A stretch of 64,000 nt of DNA. It comes from Prorocentrum cordatum (taxonomy: Eukaryota > Sar > Dinophyceae > Prorocentrales > Prorocentraceae). The notes under the pieces were generated by a model. The model worked only from the letters and a program-made list of their open reading frames with translations. It was not told the DNA's origin and did not search any database. Of this stretch, positions 23,491 to 34,730 are shown in pieces. The stretch is taken from assembly GCA_963575745.1 (NCBI GenBank), contig CAUYUJ010001436.1, positions 445,295 to 509,294 of the forward strand, read 5' to 3'. The first letter of the stretch is position 1. Each line of letters begins with the position of its first letter. The position numbers and the translations under genes were made by a program.

Positions 23491-24609
23491 TCCACCACCC
23501 CCCCGGCTTTATCGGTATACGCTTTTGTGCTGCAATTTGCATACGATCCTGCCCCATCGTCATCCCGGAATATGAATTCGTACCATCCCAGCCCAGCCGG
23601 GCTCGCCCCCCCCGTCATCCTCTGCAAAAACTATTGTGCGCGCGCATCCGCGAATTACAAATTATGAACACATGGTTTCGCAACACGGATTTTCAAAAAA
23701 AGGCGTGCGCGCGCGCTCTGGCGAATTCTGAAGCAAACCATACGTGTTTAACCAATTTCAGAAAATGCTACCCATCAGGCTTCGCGCGCGCATGTCGGAA
23801 ACGTTCGAACTCTCTTGCGCGCGTGCCGTCGCGAGAACCCTTTGCAGAACAAATTGGCGAAGTGCACACGCGCGCGTCGTCGCGAAATTATTCGAAAACC
23901 TTCGGTTTCGTAGCGACTTCAAAACCGAATGTCAAAAAAACACGTACACCAACGCACGGTTTCGCAACATCAGCGTTCAAAAAAGCTTGCGCGCGCGCTC
24001 GTGCGAATTCTTAAGAAGTCAATGGGTTTTCAACATGTTCATGGAATTCTGCCAAGCGGGCCTCTGGCGCCGCATGCCGACATCATCCGCACGCCCGCAC
24101 GCCCTTTCGCGCGTGCTGGGGGGCACGACCCGTGTCATCTTAAAACACGCTGGCCACTCGCGCGTCGGCCGCGCGCGCATGTCGAACTCTTTCCAACATT
24201 TTCATCACCGACGCGAGGACGCCGTCATCGTCGCCGGCGTGATCAGCATCGGCGCCCGCACTGGTCGCGCCTTCATCGGTGCGAACATCGCCAGCAACAT
24301 CGCTACTATCATCATCGTGTCTACCGTTGTCGGCGTTGCCATGGTACCGCGCCCGCCCAAGTCGACGACTCGCAATGAAGTGCCCGCTGGGGTGCGCCCA
24401 TCGGTCAGCGCCACCGCGGCCGCGTCGGCGGCGTCAAACTAGCTGGCCACTGCGCGCGCGTGCCAGGGTTGGCGCGGCCGCAGAGATTCACCAGCCAATG
24501 TTAAGCATGCGTCGCAATCGCCACCGCATGGGTTTTGCAAAACAAATTGCGGGCTGGTGGGTCGGATGTTTGCAAGAGCATGGTGTGTGTCTACTCGTTT
24601 GTTTAAATC
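23491..24609. repeat. GCGCGC-rich degenerate repeats interrupting the AAGGATTCCTT blocks
   Basis: Units contain GCGCGCGC, GCGAATTC, TTAAGAAGTCAATGGG and TTTTCAA. The same words recur at 52,180-52,770, so this is a dispersed, decayed tandem family. A 232-codon frame lies here, but its composition follows the repeats. Confidence 0.55.
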
Positions 24610-25655
24610 AACACTGATTCCTTGATACAGATTCCTTAATACAAATTCACCGAATAACTGCTCCTAAATACAGATTCCTTGAAACAGATTCCTTACCATA
24701 GATTCCTTGATAGAGATCCCTTCGAAACAATCCTCGACCAAGAATCCCAGTACAGTTTCCTTTAAACCATATTACTCATGATTCCTTACTAAGAACTTCT
24801 TACTAAAGTTTCCGCAATAAAGGTTCCCGAATCAAACTGCTGTATTACATATTCTTACATCATATTTCTGTAAACGAATTCCCCACGGTAGAGCCATCGC
24901 TACTAAAGGCTGTTCACTAGCGAACTCCTTACATAGTCTCCTTGCTAGAGATTCCTCAATGAAAAGATTCCTTCCTACGGACTTCCTAATACGAGTTTCC
25001 TTGTTAAATATTCCGTACTGGGATCTCTTGCTAAAGAATCCTCGGTAAGCGTCCTTAGATCAAGCTCCTTACTAAGAATCCCTTCATTCATAGTCCGTAA
25101 TACGGACTCCTTCATAAGGGTTCCTTAGTAAAGGTTCGGACAGCAAAAGTCTGTATTACATATTCATGAGTAGAGATTTCTGGATAAAGACCCTTTCGAA
25201 AATATCATTGAAACATAATCATTACTGCCTATTCCCGGTTGCGCATTCATAATGCGTGTTCCTTCTTAGCGATGCCTTACTGAAGATTCCATGGTCAGGC
25301 TTCCTGAATAAATATTCCGCACTATGGATTTCCTATTCGGGATTCCTTAGGAAGGAACCCTTCATACATATTGCTTCATGAAAAATCAGAACTAAGCAAT
25401 TCCCTCAGTACGCATGTCTTGCCAAGGGTCCCTTAATGAGAATACCTTGGTAAGGACTGCTTAGTACAGGTTCTTAAGTAAGGATTCCTTCTCACGGATT
25501 CCTTACCGAGGGCTCCTGAGCAAGTTTTCCATACTTCACATCTTCCTTACCCGGGACTCCTTAATAAGGGTTCTTTCATCTGGATAGTTCTGTAAACTTT
25601 CCCCACGAAGGACTCCTTCATAAGGTCTCATTCGTAGAATGGTGCCATTCCTTGA
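24610..25655. repeat. AAGGATTCCTT palindromic repeat block 2
   Basis: Continues the motif of block 1: TTCCTTANTAAGGATTCC and close variants over about 1 kb, with no open frame of interest. Confidence 0.75.
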
Positions 25656-26580
25656 ACCAAAAAGGGCAGCGCATGACGATGCAATGGCCAAGGCAGCTCG
25701 AAGACGGCCCACACGAACTCCTTGAGAGTTCTGCACACACTGAGGACGAAAGGTGCCCCTTGAGACTGCATTCCTCGGTCTTCCCCTGCCTCTCCTCCTC
25801 CTCCGCCAACTCCGCCTGCTCCCCCTCCTTCTGCAAATCGCCATCACCATTGCCACCGCCATCGCCGCCAACATCATACCAACACCAGCAGCATCAGCAT
25901 CACCATGTTCACCAGTACAATCATCATCATCGTCCTCATCATTATCATCAACATCACCACCACCACCACTACCATCATCATCGCCATCATCGTCATCGTC
26001 ATCCTCAGCAAAAGCATAATCCCGATCATCATTCCAAACACCCCCGTGATCATGTATATCCTGCACACGGATCCCTCAAGCTTAGGGATACGATGTGTTT
26101 CACGTGGCGGCCTTCCTCCTCCTCCTCCTCCTCCCCCTCTTCCTCCTCCTATTCCACCTTTTCCTCCCTGATCCTCCTCCTTGTCGCTATGACCACGGCC
26201 ACAACCATCACCAACATCATCATCACCACCATCCTTCTCACCACCATCCGCACCCTCATCATCATACCCACCAGCAGCGTCAGCATCATCAGCATCACCC
26301 TCACCATCATCATCATCCTCATCATCATCAACATCATCAGCATCCCCATCATCATCGTCATCAGCAGCAGCATCCCCATCATAAGCATCCCAGCACCGTC
26401 AGGACCTTCATCTCCATCCCGGCTCTCCCAAACACTGAGATTCGAGGTGACACACGTAACGGCCATCCCTTGCCTTCTCCTCCTCCTCCTCCTCCTCCTG
26501 CTCCTCCTGCTCCGCGTCATCACCGTCACCACCCCCATGTGAAAGTCCCGAGCGAGTTCGCGATTCCTGCGTACCAGGAA
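25656..26580. repeat. CTC and CAT/CAC trinucleotide tracts
   Basis: About 25,790-26,040 and 26,110-26,540 are mixtures of CTC, CAT and CAC trinucleotides. Frames are poly-His, poly-Ile or poly-Ser. Confidence 0.8.
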
Positions 26581-26599
26581 ATGTATGACGAGAGCGCAC

Positions 26600-27500
26600 T
26601 TCTTTGGCAATGCGCAAGGGCATCTTGAGAGCGCCCAGGCGAAACACGATCCTAATGTAATTCAAAAAGAAAGCTCGAGCGAGAGCGTCATTCCCAAGGA
26701 AGTCTCGTGCGAGTGCGCGATTCCTGTTCAAATCGCGAGGGACTGCCGAATGAGAGCGCGTTCCCTGAGCAAATCGGGAGGGAGTCCAAAGCGAGAGCGC
26801 GGTTCTGAAATCGCGAGGAAGTCTGGAACGAACGCGCTCGAGCGAGAGCGCGATTCTTTATTTAGTAAATCGTGATGAAGTCGAGCGAGAGCGCGATTTC
26901 CAGCAAATCGGTAGAGGTCTCAGGCGAGAGCGCGATTCTTGAATGCAACATGAGGCAGTCTCGAATTTGAACGCTCGAGCTAGAGCGCAGTCCCTGGTCA
27001 AATCGCGAGGGAGTCTCGAGCGAGAGCGCGATTCCTATGTAAATCGCTAGGATGTCTCCACCGAAGGCGAGATTCCTGAGTACATCGCAAGGAAGTCTGA
27101 GGCGAAAACGTTCGAGCGAGAGCGTGGTTCCTTTGTAAATCACGAAGAATGTCCAGCGAGAGCGCGATTCCTTGGTAAATCGCGGGGGAGTCTCGTGCGA
27201 GAGCTCGGTTCCTGTGTAAATCGCGAGGAAGTCTCGAGCGAGAGCGCGAATCTGGAACACATCGCGATGGAATCTCCAACGAGAACGCTCGTGGCAAAGC
27301 GCGAATTCTACGTAAACCGTGAAGACATCCCGAGCGAGGGCGTGATTCCAGGGTAAATCGCGATGACGTCTCGAGCGAGGCCGCGATTCCTGGGTGAATC
27401 GCGATGAAGTCTCGAGAGCGAGAGCTGGCGGCGTCGTTGTTGTTGCTGCTGTTTCTGTTGCTGTTGTTGTTGGTGATGTTGTTGTTGGTGTTGTTGTTGG
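26600..27500 (+). repeat. ~45-bp GAGCGAGAGCGCGATTCC repeats joined to a (GTT)n tract
   Basis: Units of about 40-53 bp contain TCTCGAGCGAGAGCGCGATTCC, then GTAAATCGCGAGGAAG. They end at about 27,425 in GCGTCGTTGTTGTTG. The unit is the reverse complement of the sub-repeat inside the satellite at 43.5-50 kb and matches the inverted copy at 51.25-51.5 kb, including its junction with GTT repeats. Confidence 0.8.
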
Positions 27501-27744
27501 GGGGGGGGGCGAGGCGGCCCGGGCGGCGTGGCCCCTCTTTATTCACCAACAACAACACCACCACCAACAGCAGCAACAACAACAACCCACAACCCACATC
27601 ACACAACACACATGAGCACATACCACACACACAACCACAAACACAGACACAGACATTTACACAGGCACAGGCACACACGCACACACACGCACATACACAA
27701 ACACCCACCCACTGACCCACCCACCCACCCACAACCACACTTGA

Positions 27745-28145
27745 GCACACAGTGGTCCTCCTGCCACTGCTTGCAGACCCTGACTCTGAGGTAAAATCAG
27801 CTGCTCCACCCCAGCTGAGACCCTTCTCTTTCTCCTGCTGCTTCCCATGCCTGCTTCTTATATTGTTTGTCCCTTGCCCATCGACTGTTTCAAGAGGCCT
27901 GAGGTACCCAAACAACTCAAACAACGCATAGCTGGAATCACATGCGGAACATCCAGAGGCCGCTCGCTGGACACACAACACAAGCACACAAACACGCACA
28001 CAGGCACACACAGACGCACACATAGACCCACCCACGCACGTACGCACAGACACACAGACACAGATACGCAGACAAACGCAACACACACACACAGAAACAC
28101 AACACACAACACACACGCACACACACGCACCGACTCACACAGACA
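27745..28145 (+). mobile_element. CA-tailed dispersed repeat, copy 2
   Basis: The body resembles 21,660-21,935 (GTGGTCCTCCTGCCACTGC, CTTTCTCCTGCTG, TCGACTGTTTCAAGAGG, CATCCAGAGGCCGCTCGCTG) and is followed by a CA-rich tail. A CA-rich stretch also precedes it at 27,590-27,740. Confidence 0.6.
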
Positions 28146-28780
28146 CTCGGCCTCGTCCTCGCCGCCGCCTTCTGCCGCCCGCGCCGTCCTCGCCGTCGGC
28201 GTCGGTCGCCGGCGGCGGCGTCATGGCCGTCTTTCTCCCCGTCCTCGCCACCTTCGGCCGGGCATGGGGCCTCCCTTTCGGAGGCCTCGTGGGCAGAGGA
28301 GCCGACAGAGCCGCCGCGGCGGGGTCGGCGGCTGGGAAGCACCCCTCCGAGCAACGCGAGCTCGCTGCGCCGCCGCCGGGGGGAGGCGAGACGTGGCGCG
28401 CGACGAGCACGCTCGCGCAGGGGGGGGGGGGAGGAGCGCCGAACGACAGGCCCCGACAGCCGACGAGGTGATTCTTTCGATGCGCGGCCCCAGGGAGCCC
28501 CGATCCCATCCACGGGCGGTGGAGGAGGAGGAAGGGGAGGAAGGGGAGGAGGGGAAAGCCAAGCTAGGTGCGCTCGCGTCATATCTGACATCCTACCCTT
28601 CTCTCCCATCCCTTACCATGGCGCAGATCCCCTCTCTACTCGCACAGTCGGATGTCGAGCAGGGCAATGATCCCGAAAGGGTGCGCGATGCGTTGTAGAG
28701 CACGGCGTGGCATGGCGTAGACGAGCACCGCGAAGCGTAGTATCAACCTAGCATTGCATTGCATGCCGTGGCGTGGCACG
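28146..28780. other. GC-rich, no supported gene
   Basis: Short frames only. GCCGCC/CTCGCC words dominate at 28,146-28,330. A GGAGGAAGGGGAGGA tract lies near 28,520. Confidence 0.4.
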
Positions 28781-29370
28781 GGAAATGACGCCAGCGGTGC
28801 AGCGGGAGCACGGGTCGAAACGAGCGGGAGCGCGGAAATGAGGCCAGCGCTGCAGCGGGAGCACGATTCGGAACGAGCGGCAGCACGCCAGAATCGGCCC
28901 GGGCGCCAGAAGCAAAAATTCAGCATGTTCAAAAGAAAAATGTGTATTGGAATGGCCGTTTTTCGGCGCCGCCTCGGAACTCGATTTTCCGGCGCCAGCC
29001 GGAACCCGCTCCGGACCCGGACCGGGAGCCGGAGCCGGCCCGGGCGCCGGCTCGGTCGTCTGGCCGGGGCGCCGGCTCGGGCGCCAGCCCGGGCGTCGGA
29101 ATCGGCCCGGGAGGCCCCGCGGGCGCCGGAAGCAGAAATTGAGCATTTTCAAAAGAAAAATGTGTATTTGAATGGCCTTTTTTCGGCGCCGCCTCGGAAC
29201 TCGATTTTCCGGCGCCAGCCGGAACCCGCTCCGGACCCGGCCCGGGCGCCGGCCCGGGCGCCGGCTCGGGCGTCCGGCCCGGGCGCCGGCTCGGGCGCCG
29301 GCCCGGAAGTCGGAATCGCCCCAAAAGGCCTCCTGGGCGCCGGAAGCAGAAAGTGAGCATTTTCAAAAGA
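28781..29370 (+). repeat. ~205-bp GC-rich repeat, two full copies plus a shorter one
   Basis: Copies near 28,937-29,140 and 29,145-29,350 share AAAAATGTGTAT, TTTTTCGGCGCCGCCTCGGA and CCGGAACCCGCTCCGGACCC, followed by GGCGCCGGCTCGGGCG runs. A further copy, including the flanking word GCTGCAGCGGGAGCACGATT, lies at 31,340-31,560. Confidence 0.75.
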
Positions 29371-29519
29371 ATTATCCCGGCAAAGCAACCTAACAGCGAT
29401 GTCTAGGAGCATATCTGGAAGCATTCCCCTTAAGATTCAGATGAGAATCCTGTTGTAGAATTCTGCTGTTCTCGCAGTGGTAGTCGCATTCGCGATGGCA
29501 GTCGCAGTGGCAACGGCAG

Positions 29520-30832
29520 TCGCAGTCACAGCCTCAGCCTCAGCCTGCCTCAGCCTCAGCCTCAGCCTGCCTCAGCCTCAGCCTGCCTCAGCCTCAGCCT
29601 CAGCCTGCTTCAGCCTCAGCCTCAGTCTGCCTTCAGCCTCGGCCTCAGCCTCAGCCTGCCTCAGCCTCACCCTGCCTCAGCCTCAGCCTCAGCCTCAGCC
29701 TGCCTCAGCATCAGCCTGCCTCAGCCTCAGCCTCAGCCTGCCTCAGCCTCAGCCTCAGCCTGCTTCAGCCTCAGCCTCAGTCTGCCTCAGCCTCGGCCTC
29801 AGCCTCAGCCTGCCTCAGCCTCAGCCTGCATCAGCCTCAGCCTCAGCCTCAGCCTGCCTCAGCATCAGCCTGCCTCAGCCTCAGCCTCAGCCTGCCTCAG
29901 CCTCAGCCTGCCTCAGCCTGCTTCAGCCTCAGCCTCAGTCTGCCTTCAGCCTCGGCCTCAGCCTCAGCCTGCCTCAGCCTCAGCCTGCATCAGCCTCAGC
30001 CTCAGCCTCAGCCTGCCTCAGCATCAGCCTGCCTCAGCCTCAGCCTCAGCCTGCCTCAGCCTCAGCCTCAGCCTGCTTCAGCCTCAGCCTCAGTCTGCCT
30101 TCAGCCTCGGCCTCAGCCTCACCCTGCCTCAGCCTCAGCCTGCATCAGCCTCAGCCTCAGCCTCAGCCTGCCTCAGCCTCAGCCTGCCTCAGCCTCAGCC
30201 TCAGCCTGCCTCAGCCTCAGCCTGCTTCAGCCTCAGCCTCAGCCTGCCTTCAGCCTCGGCCTCAGCCTCAGCCTGCCTCAGCCTCAGCCTGCATCAGCCT
30301 CAGCCTCAGCCTGCAGCCTCAGCCTCAGCCTCCTCATCAGCCTCAGCCTCAGCAGCTCTCGCCTCAGCCTCCTCAGCCTCAGCCTCAGCCTGCCTCAGCC
30401 TCAGCCTGCCTCAGCCTCAGCCTCTGCCTGCTTCAGCCTCAGCCTCAGCCTCTGCCTTCAGCCTCGGCCTCAGCCTCAGCCTGCCTCAGCCTCAGCCTGC
30501 ATCAGCCTCAGCCTCAGCCTCAGCCTCAGCCTCAGCCTGCAGCCTGCCTCAGCCTCAGCCTCAGCCTGCCTCAGCCTCAGCCTCAGCCTGCTTCAGCCTC
30601 AGCCTCAGTCTGCCTTCAGCCTCGGCCTCAGCCTCAGCCTGCCTCAGCCTCAGCCTGCATCAGCCTCAGCCTCAGCCTCAGCCTGCCTCAGCATCAGCCT
30701 GCTCAGCCTCAGCCTCAGCCTGCCTCAGCCTCAGCCTCAGCCTGCTTCAGCCTCAGCCTCAGTCTGCCTTCAGCCTCGGCCTCAGCCTCAGCCTGCCTCA
30801 GCCTCAGCCTGCCTCAGCCTGCCTCAGCCCGG
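29520..30832 (+). repeat. (CAGCCT)n hexanucleotide array
   Basis: About 1.3 kb of CAGCCT, with CTG, CTT and CAT variants in a rough higher-order pattern. The hexamer has no stop in any forward register (Gln-Pro, Ser-Leu, Ala-Ser), which explains a 578-codon frame starting at 29,477 that I do not accept as a gene. Confidence 0.95.
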
Positions 30833-30834
30833 GA

Positions 30835-31215
30835 ATGGATTTTTGGGAACTCGAAGAACACGAAGTGGCCTACAGTTGGCTCCGGGCATTCAAAATCACG
30901 CCCAGGAGTGGAGTTCTGGGAAGTCGAAGAGCGAAGTGACCTACAGTTGGCTCCGGGCATTCAAGGAAGAACTCGAAGAACACGAAGTGGCCTACAGTTG
31001 GCTCCGGGCATTCAAAATCATGCCCAGGAATGGAGTTCTGGGAACTCGAAGAGCACGAAGTGGCCTACAGTTGGCTCCGGGCATCCAAAATGTGGCCCGG
31101 GAATGGAGTTCTGGGAAGTCGAAGAGCACGAAGTGGCCTACAGTTGGCTCCGGGCATTCAAAATGTGGCCCGGGAATGGAGTTCTGGGAGGTCGAAGAGC
31201 ACGAAGTGTGTGACC
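30835..31215 (+). repeat. 73-bp tandem repeat, about five copies
   Basis: Units begin GAATGGAGTTCTGGGAA and contain GAGCACGAAGTGGCCTAC and AGTTGGCTCCGGGCATTC. Starts at 31,028, 31,101 and 31,174 are exactly 73 bp apart; earlier copies are shortened. Because 73 is not a multiple of three, each copy changes reading frame, arguing against coding. Confidence 0.9.
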
Positions 31216-31339
31216 GTTTGCTTAAAACGAGCCCGGCCCTGAGCCCGGCCCTCGCTGTCCGGATGCCGCCCAGACCTCCCTTCTGAGTCATCAGATGCTC
31301 TCTTTTGACACCGCTATAGAAACCTATCAGTCTTCGCTG

Positions 31340-31565
31340 TTGGGTAAAAATGTGTATTAGAATGGCCTTTTTTCGGCGCCGCCTCGGAGCTCCATTTCCC
31401 GGGGGCGGCCGGAACCGGCTCCGGACCCAGCGGCCCGGCCGGCCCGGGCGCCGGGGCGTGCAGCCCAGGCGCCGGCGGAAAGGAGGCCAGCGCTGCAGCG
31501 GGAGCACGATTCGGAACGAGGGGGGCCCGAAAATGAGGCCGGCGCCTCAGCGAGAGCAGCATTTT
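31340..31565 (+). repeat. Third copy of the GC-rich repeat at 28.8-29.4 kb
   Basis: Shares AAAAATGTGTATTAGAATGG, TTTTTTCGGCGCCGCCTCGG and GCTGCAGCGGGAGCACGATT with the 28.8-29.4 kb copies, in the same orientation. Confidence 0.7.
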
Positions 31566-31879
31566 GGAAACAAGCGCAGGCGAAAGCCCAACTCCGGGGA
31601 AACCTGTGTGTAAAAAACAATACGCGGGGGGGGGGGTCGGCTACTCCCATTCCGTCATTTTTGAGAATATCGGAATTTTCATACATGCCTAATATATGAA
31701 TAAATTCGCCGGCCCAACGGGCCAGGGCGTGCTAAGATCTCCGGTACCTGGTTAACAGTATTTCTAGTTCGCGCGCGCGGGGCGGCCCCTGGGGGTCCCC
31801 AGACGAAAAATACCCCGGCAAGGTCCCGGCAAGTCCCCGGCAAGGTCCCGGCAAGGTCGGGCCAGAGATGCCGGAGCCC

Positions 31880-32430
31880 TGTTACAGGGCCCCAGGACGG
31901 GCCAAGAGGTCCCCAAGAAGCCTCCAAGACGGTCCAAGAGGGCCCCGAGACGGCCAAAGATCGCCCGAAGACGCCCAACAGGGCCCCAAGACAGCCCAAG
32001 AGGCCTCCAAGACGCCCCAAGGGCCTTCCAAGAGGCCTCCGAAGAGGGCCCCAAGAGGCCAAAATCGTTGATTGTCATTGTTTTTTTCTATGTTTTTTGC
32101 GTTCTGGCTTTTTCGGCTTCCGGACGCTCCAAGACGGCCCAAGAGGCCCCCAAGACCGCTCCAAGACGGCCCACGAGGCTCCCAAGACGGCCCCGGAACG
32201 GCCCAGGAGGGCCCCCAAGACGGCCCAAGTGCCGCCCAAGACGGACCAAGAGGCCCCAAGACGGGCCCAAGAGGGGCTCAAGAGGAGAACCGAGAACTGA
32301 AAAATCGAGCCCTCCGCCCCAGAAGGCGCCCAGGAGGCTCCAAAAAGGCCCCAAGAGGCCCCCCAAGAGGCCCAAAAGAGGCCCCAAGAGGCCCAAAAAC
32401 GGCCCCCAAGAGGCCCCAAAACTCGGCTAG
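31880..32430 (+). repeat. CCAAGA/GGCCCC minisatellite
   Basis: Densest locus of the family also seen near 4.6, 18.7, 19.3 and 34.8 kb. Units are CCAAGAGGCCC and CCAAGACGGCCC, interrupted at about 32,060-32,115 by a T-rich stretch. Confidence 0.75.
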
Positions 32431-32525
32431 CCCACAACGGTGCGACAATACGGGCCGGCGGAATGAGCGAAGCGATTAATTAATGCACGAAGTCATCGTT
32501 GTTTTTAGTACTAAATCCTTGCATG

Positions 32526-32584
32526 TTTTATACATGGTCCGCACGCGGAGCATGTATAAAAAAACGGCACTGTACTGCCGTTTT
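32526..32584. repeat. Two adjacent hairpins
   Basis: TTTTATACATG..CCGC pairs with GCGG..CATGTATAAAA (32,526-32,561). AAAACGGCA pairs with TGCCGTTTT (32,561-32,584). No gene is next to them. Confidence 0.75.
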
Positions 32585-33233
32585 GGATCTGAAGCGCGTC
32601 TTCCCGCAGTTCAGATTTGCCTTCGGGGTGCTCGCTTGTTCGCGCACGCGCAGGTGGGTGCGACGCGGTTCGTGGGAGGCCTTCCCCAGGTTCCACGCTC
32701 GGGTGCATTGGGGCCGCTCGCAACTTCTCAGGCAACGCCTCCCCCAGGTTCCTCGAGCGCAAAGCCAAGCAATGCCAAGCAATGCCCGCCGCTGTCCTGG
32801 ACCTCCAGCGCGCTGTTATTTTGCTCGCCTTTTTTTTTGTGTGTGCGCTTTTATATGTGCCACTCCGGCTTCAGAGCTCTTGGCGCCAGCTTTCGCAGCC
32901 GGGAGTTCACGTCAGACTTCCGATGTACTGTTTCTGTTCAAAACAACCCCGCGGCGGTTTCGGGGCCTGGCTAAGGCCCCTTAAACTGGAAAGCTACCAA
33001 AAACCTCGTGTGCTGACTTGGTTCACGACGCCAAATGGCATGCCTGGACATGTTTCACGTCTGCCTCATGCAGCCACCGTGCGTTACCGTGAGGAACGCG
33101 GAAGAGAAAACGACGAGGCCTGTCTGGCCACGGCGAGTCTCGGCCACGACGAGGTTCCCCGACCAAGATCCCAAGAACGGCCCGACAAACCAGAGCCCTT
33201 CCTGAGCTCGAAACGTGCCCTTATTCAAGGGCC
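32585..33233. other. No supported gene
   Basis: Three overlapping forward frames of 160-226 codons exist here, but none shows a recognisable domain. A G/C-balanced composition keeps them open. Confidence 0.4.
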
Positions 33234-33700
33234 CAAGGACACACAAGCAAATACACACAAATCCCAGGATCCCCCACATGTTTCAATGTTTTCTTGATTC
33301 TCGTCTTCCCCCCACTTCCGATATTTTCACAGATGTTCCTGGGAGTCGTCGATTACTGGGATGACCGTGGGGGTTTCTAAGTGGATAGGGGGGTTACTAG
33401 TGGATGCCAAGGTGGATTATATCTGGCCCAACCTGGCTTAGAAGTGGGTTACAATTTTCCCGAGTAGCGTAGGGTGGTTCGACAACTCGGCTAAGTGGGC
33501 AGAGCCCACCTAGCCCAGCTCGTTCACCCCCCTAAGCTACTCAAGGCACTTGTAGCCCACTTCTAAGCCAGGTTGCGCCAGATAAAACCCACGTCGGCAT
33601 CCACTTGCAACCCCCCCATGCCCACTTAGAACCCCCCACGGTCATCCCAGTACTTGTGTCCATGTGTGTGCTCTTCCCCCTCCTGCCTCCGCCCAGCACC
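33234..33700 (+). repeat. Dispersed repeat R1, copy split by a foldback element
   Basis: R1 sequence runs up to GTCGATTA at 33,355 and resumes at 33,651 with TACTTGTGTCCATGTGTGTG and CTTCCCCCTCCTG. Comparison with 8935-9085 shows a single insertion. Confidence 0.8.
33356..33650. mobile_element. 295-bp foldback element with TA duplication
   Basis: It starts CTGGGATGACCGTGGGGG and ends CCCCCACGGTCATCCCAG, with TA on both sides (33,354-33,355 and 33,651-33,652). The arms stay complementary for most of their length, for example CAACCTGGCTTAGAAGTGGG on the left against CCCACTTCTAAGCCAGGTTG on the right. A TA duplication suggests a Tc1/mariner-type mobiliser, but no transposase is encoded. A second, diverged and interrupted copy is at 41,688-42,119. 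Confidence 0.85.
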
Positions 33701-34730
33701 TGGACTGCAACACACGGCGGCGGGCAGGGCCAGGCGCCCAGGCCAACGATGGGGCCCGGCCGCCGCCCGTTCTGGCAGCGCTCCTCCTCCTATTCCTCCT
33801 CCTCCCCCTCCTCCTCCTCATCTTCTTCCTCCTTCTTCTTCTCCTCTTCTCTTTTTCCTCCTCTCCCCCCTCCTCCTCCTTCCTCCTCCTCCTCCTCCTC
33901 CTCCTCCTCCTCCTTCCTCCTCCTCCTCCTCCTCCTCCTCCTCCTCCTCCCTCCGGTCCTCCTCCCCAGGGGGGGGTGTCCCAGGGGGGTCCCCTATTCC
34001 TCCTCCTCCTCCTCCTCCTCCTCCTCCTCCTCCTCCTCCTCCTCCTCCTCCTCCTCATCCCCCTCCTCCTCCTCCTCCCCAGGGGAGGGGGTGTCCCAGG
34101 GGGGTCCTCAGGCGGCCCAAGGGGGCATCGAGACGGCCCTGGGCCCCGAGAGGACGCCCGAGAAGCCCTCGGCTGGCGATCATCATCGCGGGCGCGCAGG
34201 CACGGATCAGCGATCCATGGATTTGGCGCGCGGTCGCCAAATCCATGGATCGGGGGAGGGGCCCTCCCGAAAAATGCGACCAGTGCCGCCTCGCTCGGCG
34301 CCGGAAATCCGCGATGTCCCATGGAGACGGGACCCGTCGCTAATCCACGCCCCCTTAATCCATGTTTGCGATCGCCTGACAGGGTGGGTGTCCCAGGGGG
34401 GTCCTTTTCCTCCTCCTTCTCCTCCTCGTCCTTATCTCCGCCTCATCCTCCTCCCCCTCCTCCTCCTCCTCCTCCTCCTCCTCCTCCTCCTCCTCCTCCT
34501 TCTGGTCGTCGTCGATGTCTTTCACGGTCGGCGGCACCGGCCGTCAGGCTTTCACAATAAATGTGGGTCGAGGGCTCCGACGTCATGGTTTCTGCGCGGT
34601 GCTGAAATCCCCTTCTTCTCGCGATGTCCGGTTTCGGGTACGGTCTCGGGCACACGCCAGCGTGGATTCGGGATCCAGGAGTGTCCCTGGCTTCCCACGG
34701 TGCACGTCCGAAATCTGTAGAATTACAGGT
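33701..34730. repeat. (CTC)n tracts and a palindrome
   Basis: CTC tracts cover about 33,780-34,080 and 34,440-34,500. At about 34,211-34,252 GATCCATGGATTTGGCG is followed six bases later by its perfect reverse complement. Flanking words GGGACCCGTCGCTAATCC and TTAATCCATG recur in diverged form near 35,060-35,105. Confidence 0.75.

Noticed and set aside
23744-24442. 232-codon forward frame
   Set aside because: Lies on GCGCGC-rich degenerate repeats shared with 52.2-52.8 kb; no domain or relict SL.
29477-31213. 578-codon forward frame rich in Ala-Ser, Ser-Leu and Gln-Pro
   Set aside because: It is a (CAGCCT)n hexamer array that lacks stops in all forward frames and then runs through a 73-bp repeat whose period breaks the frame.
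33605-34720. Three overlapping 230-370-codon frames
   Set aside because: All are open because of (CTC)n tracts.
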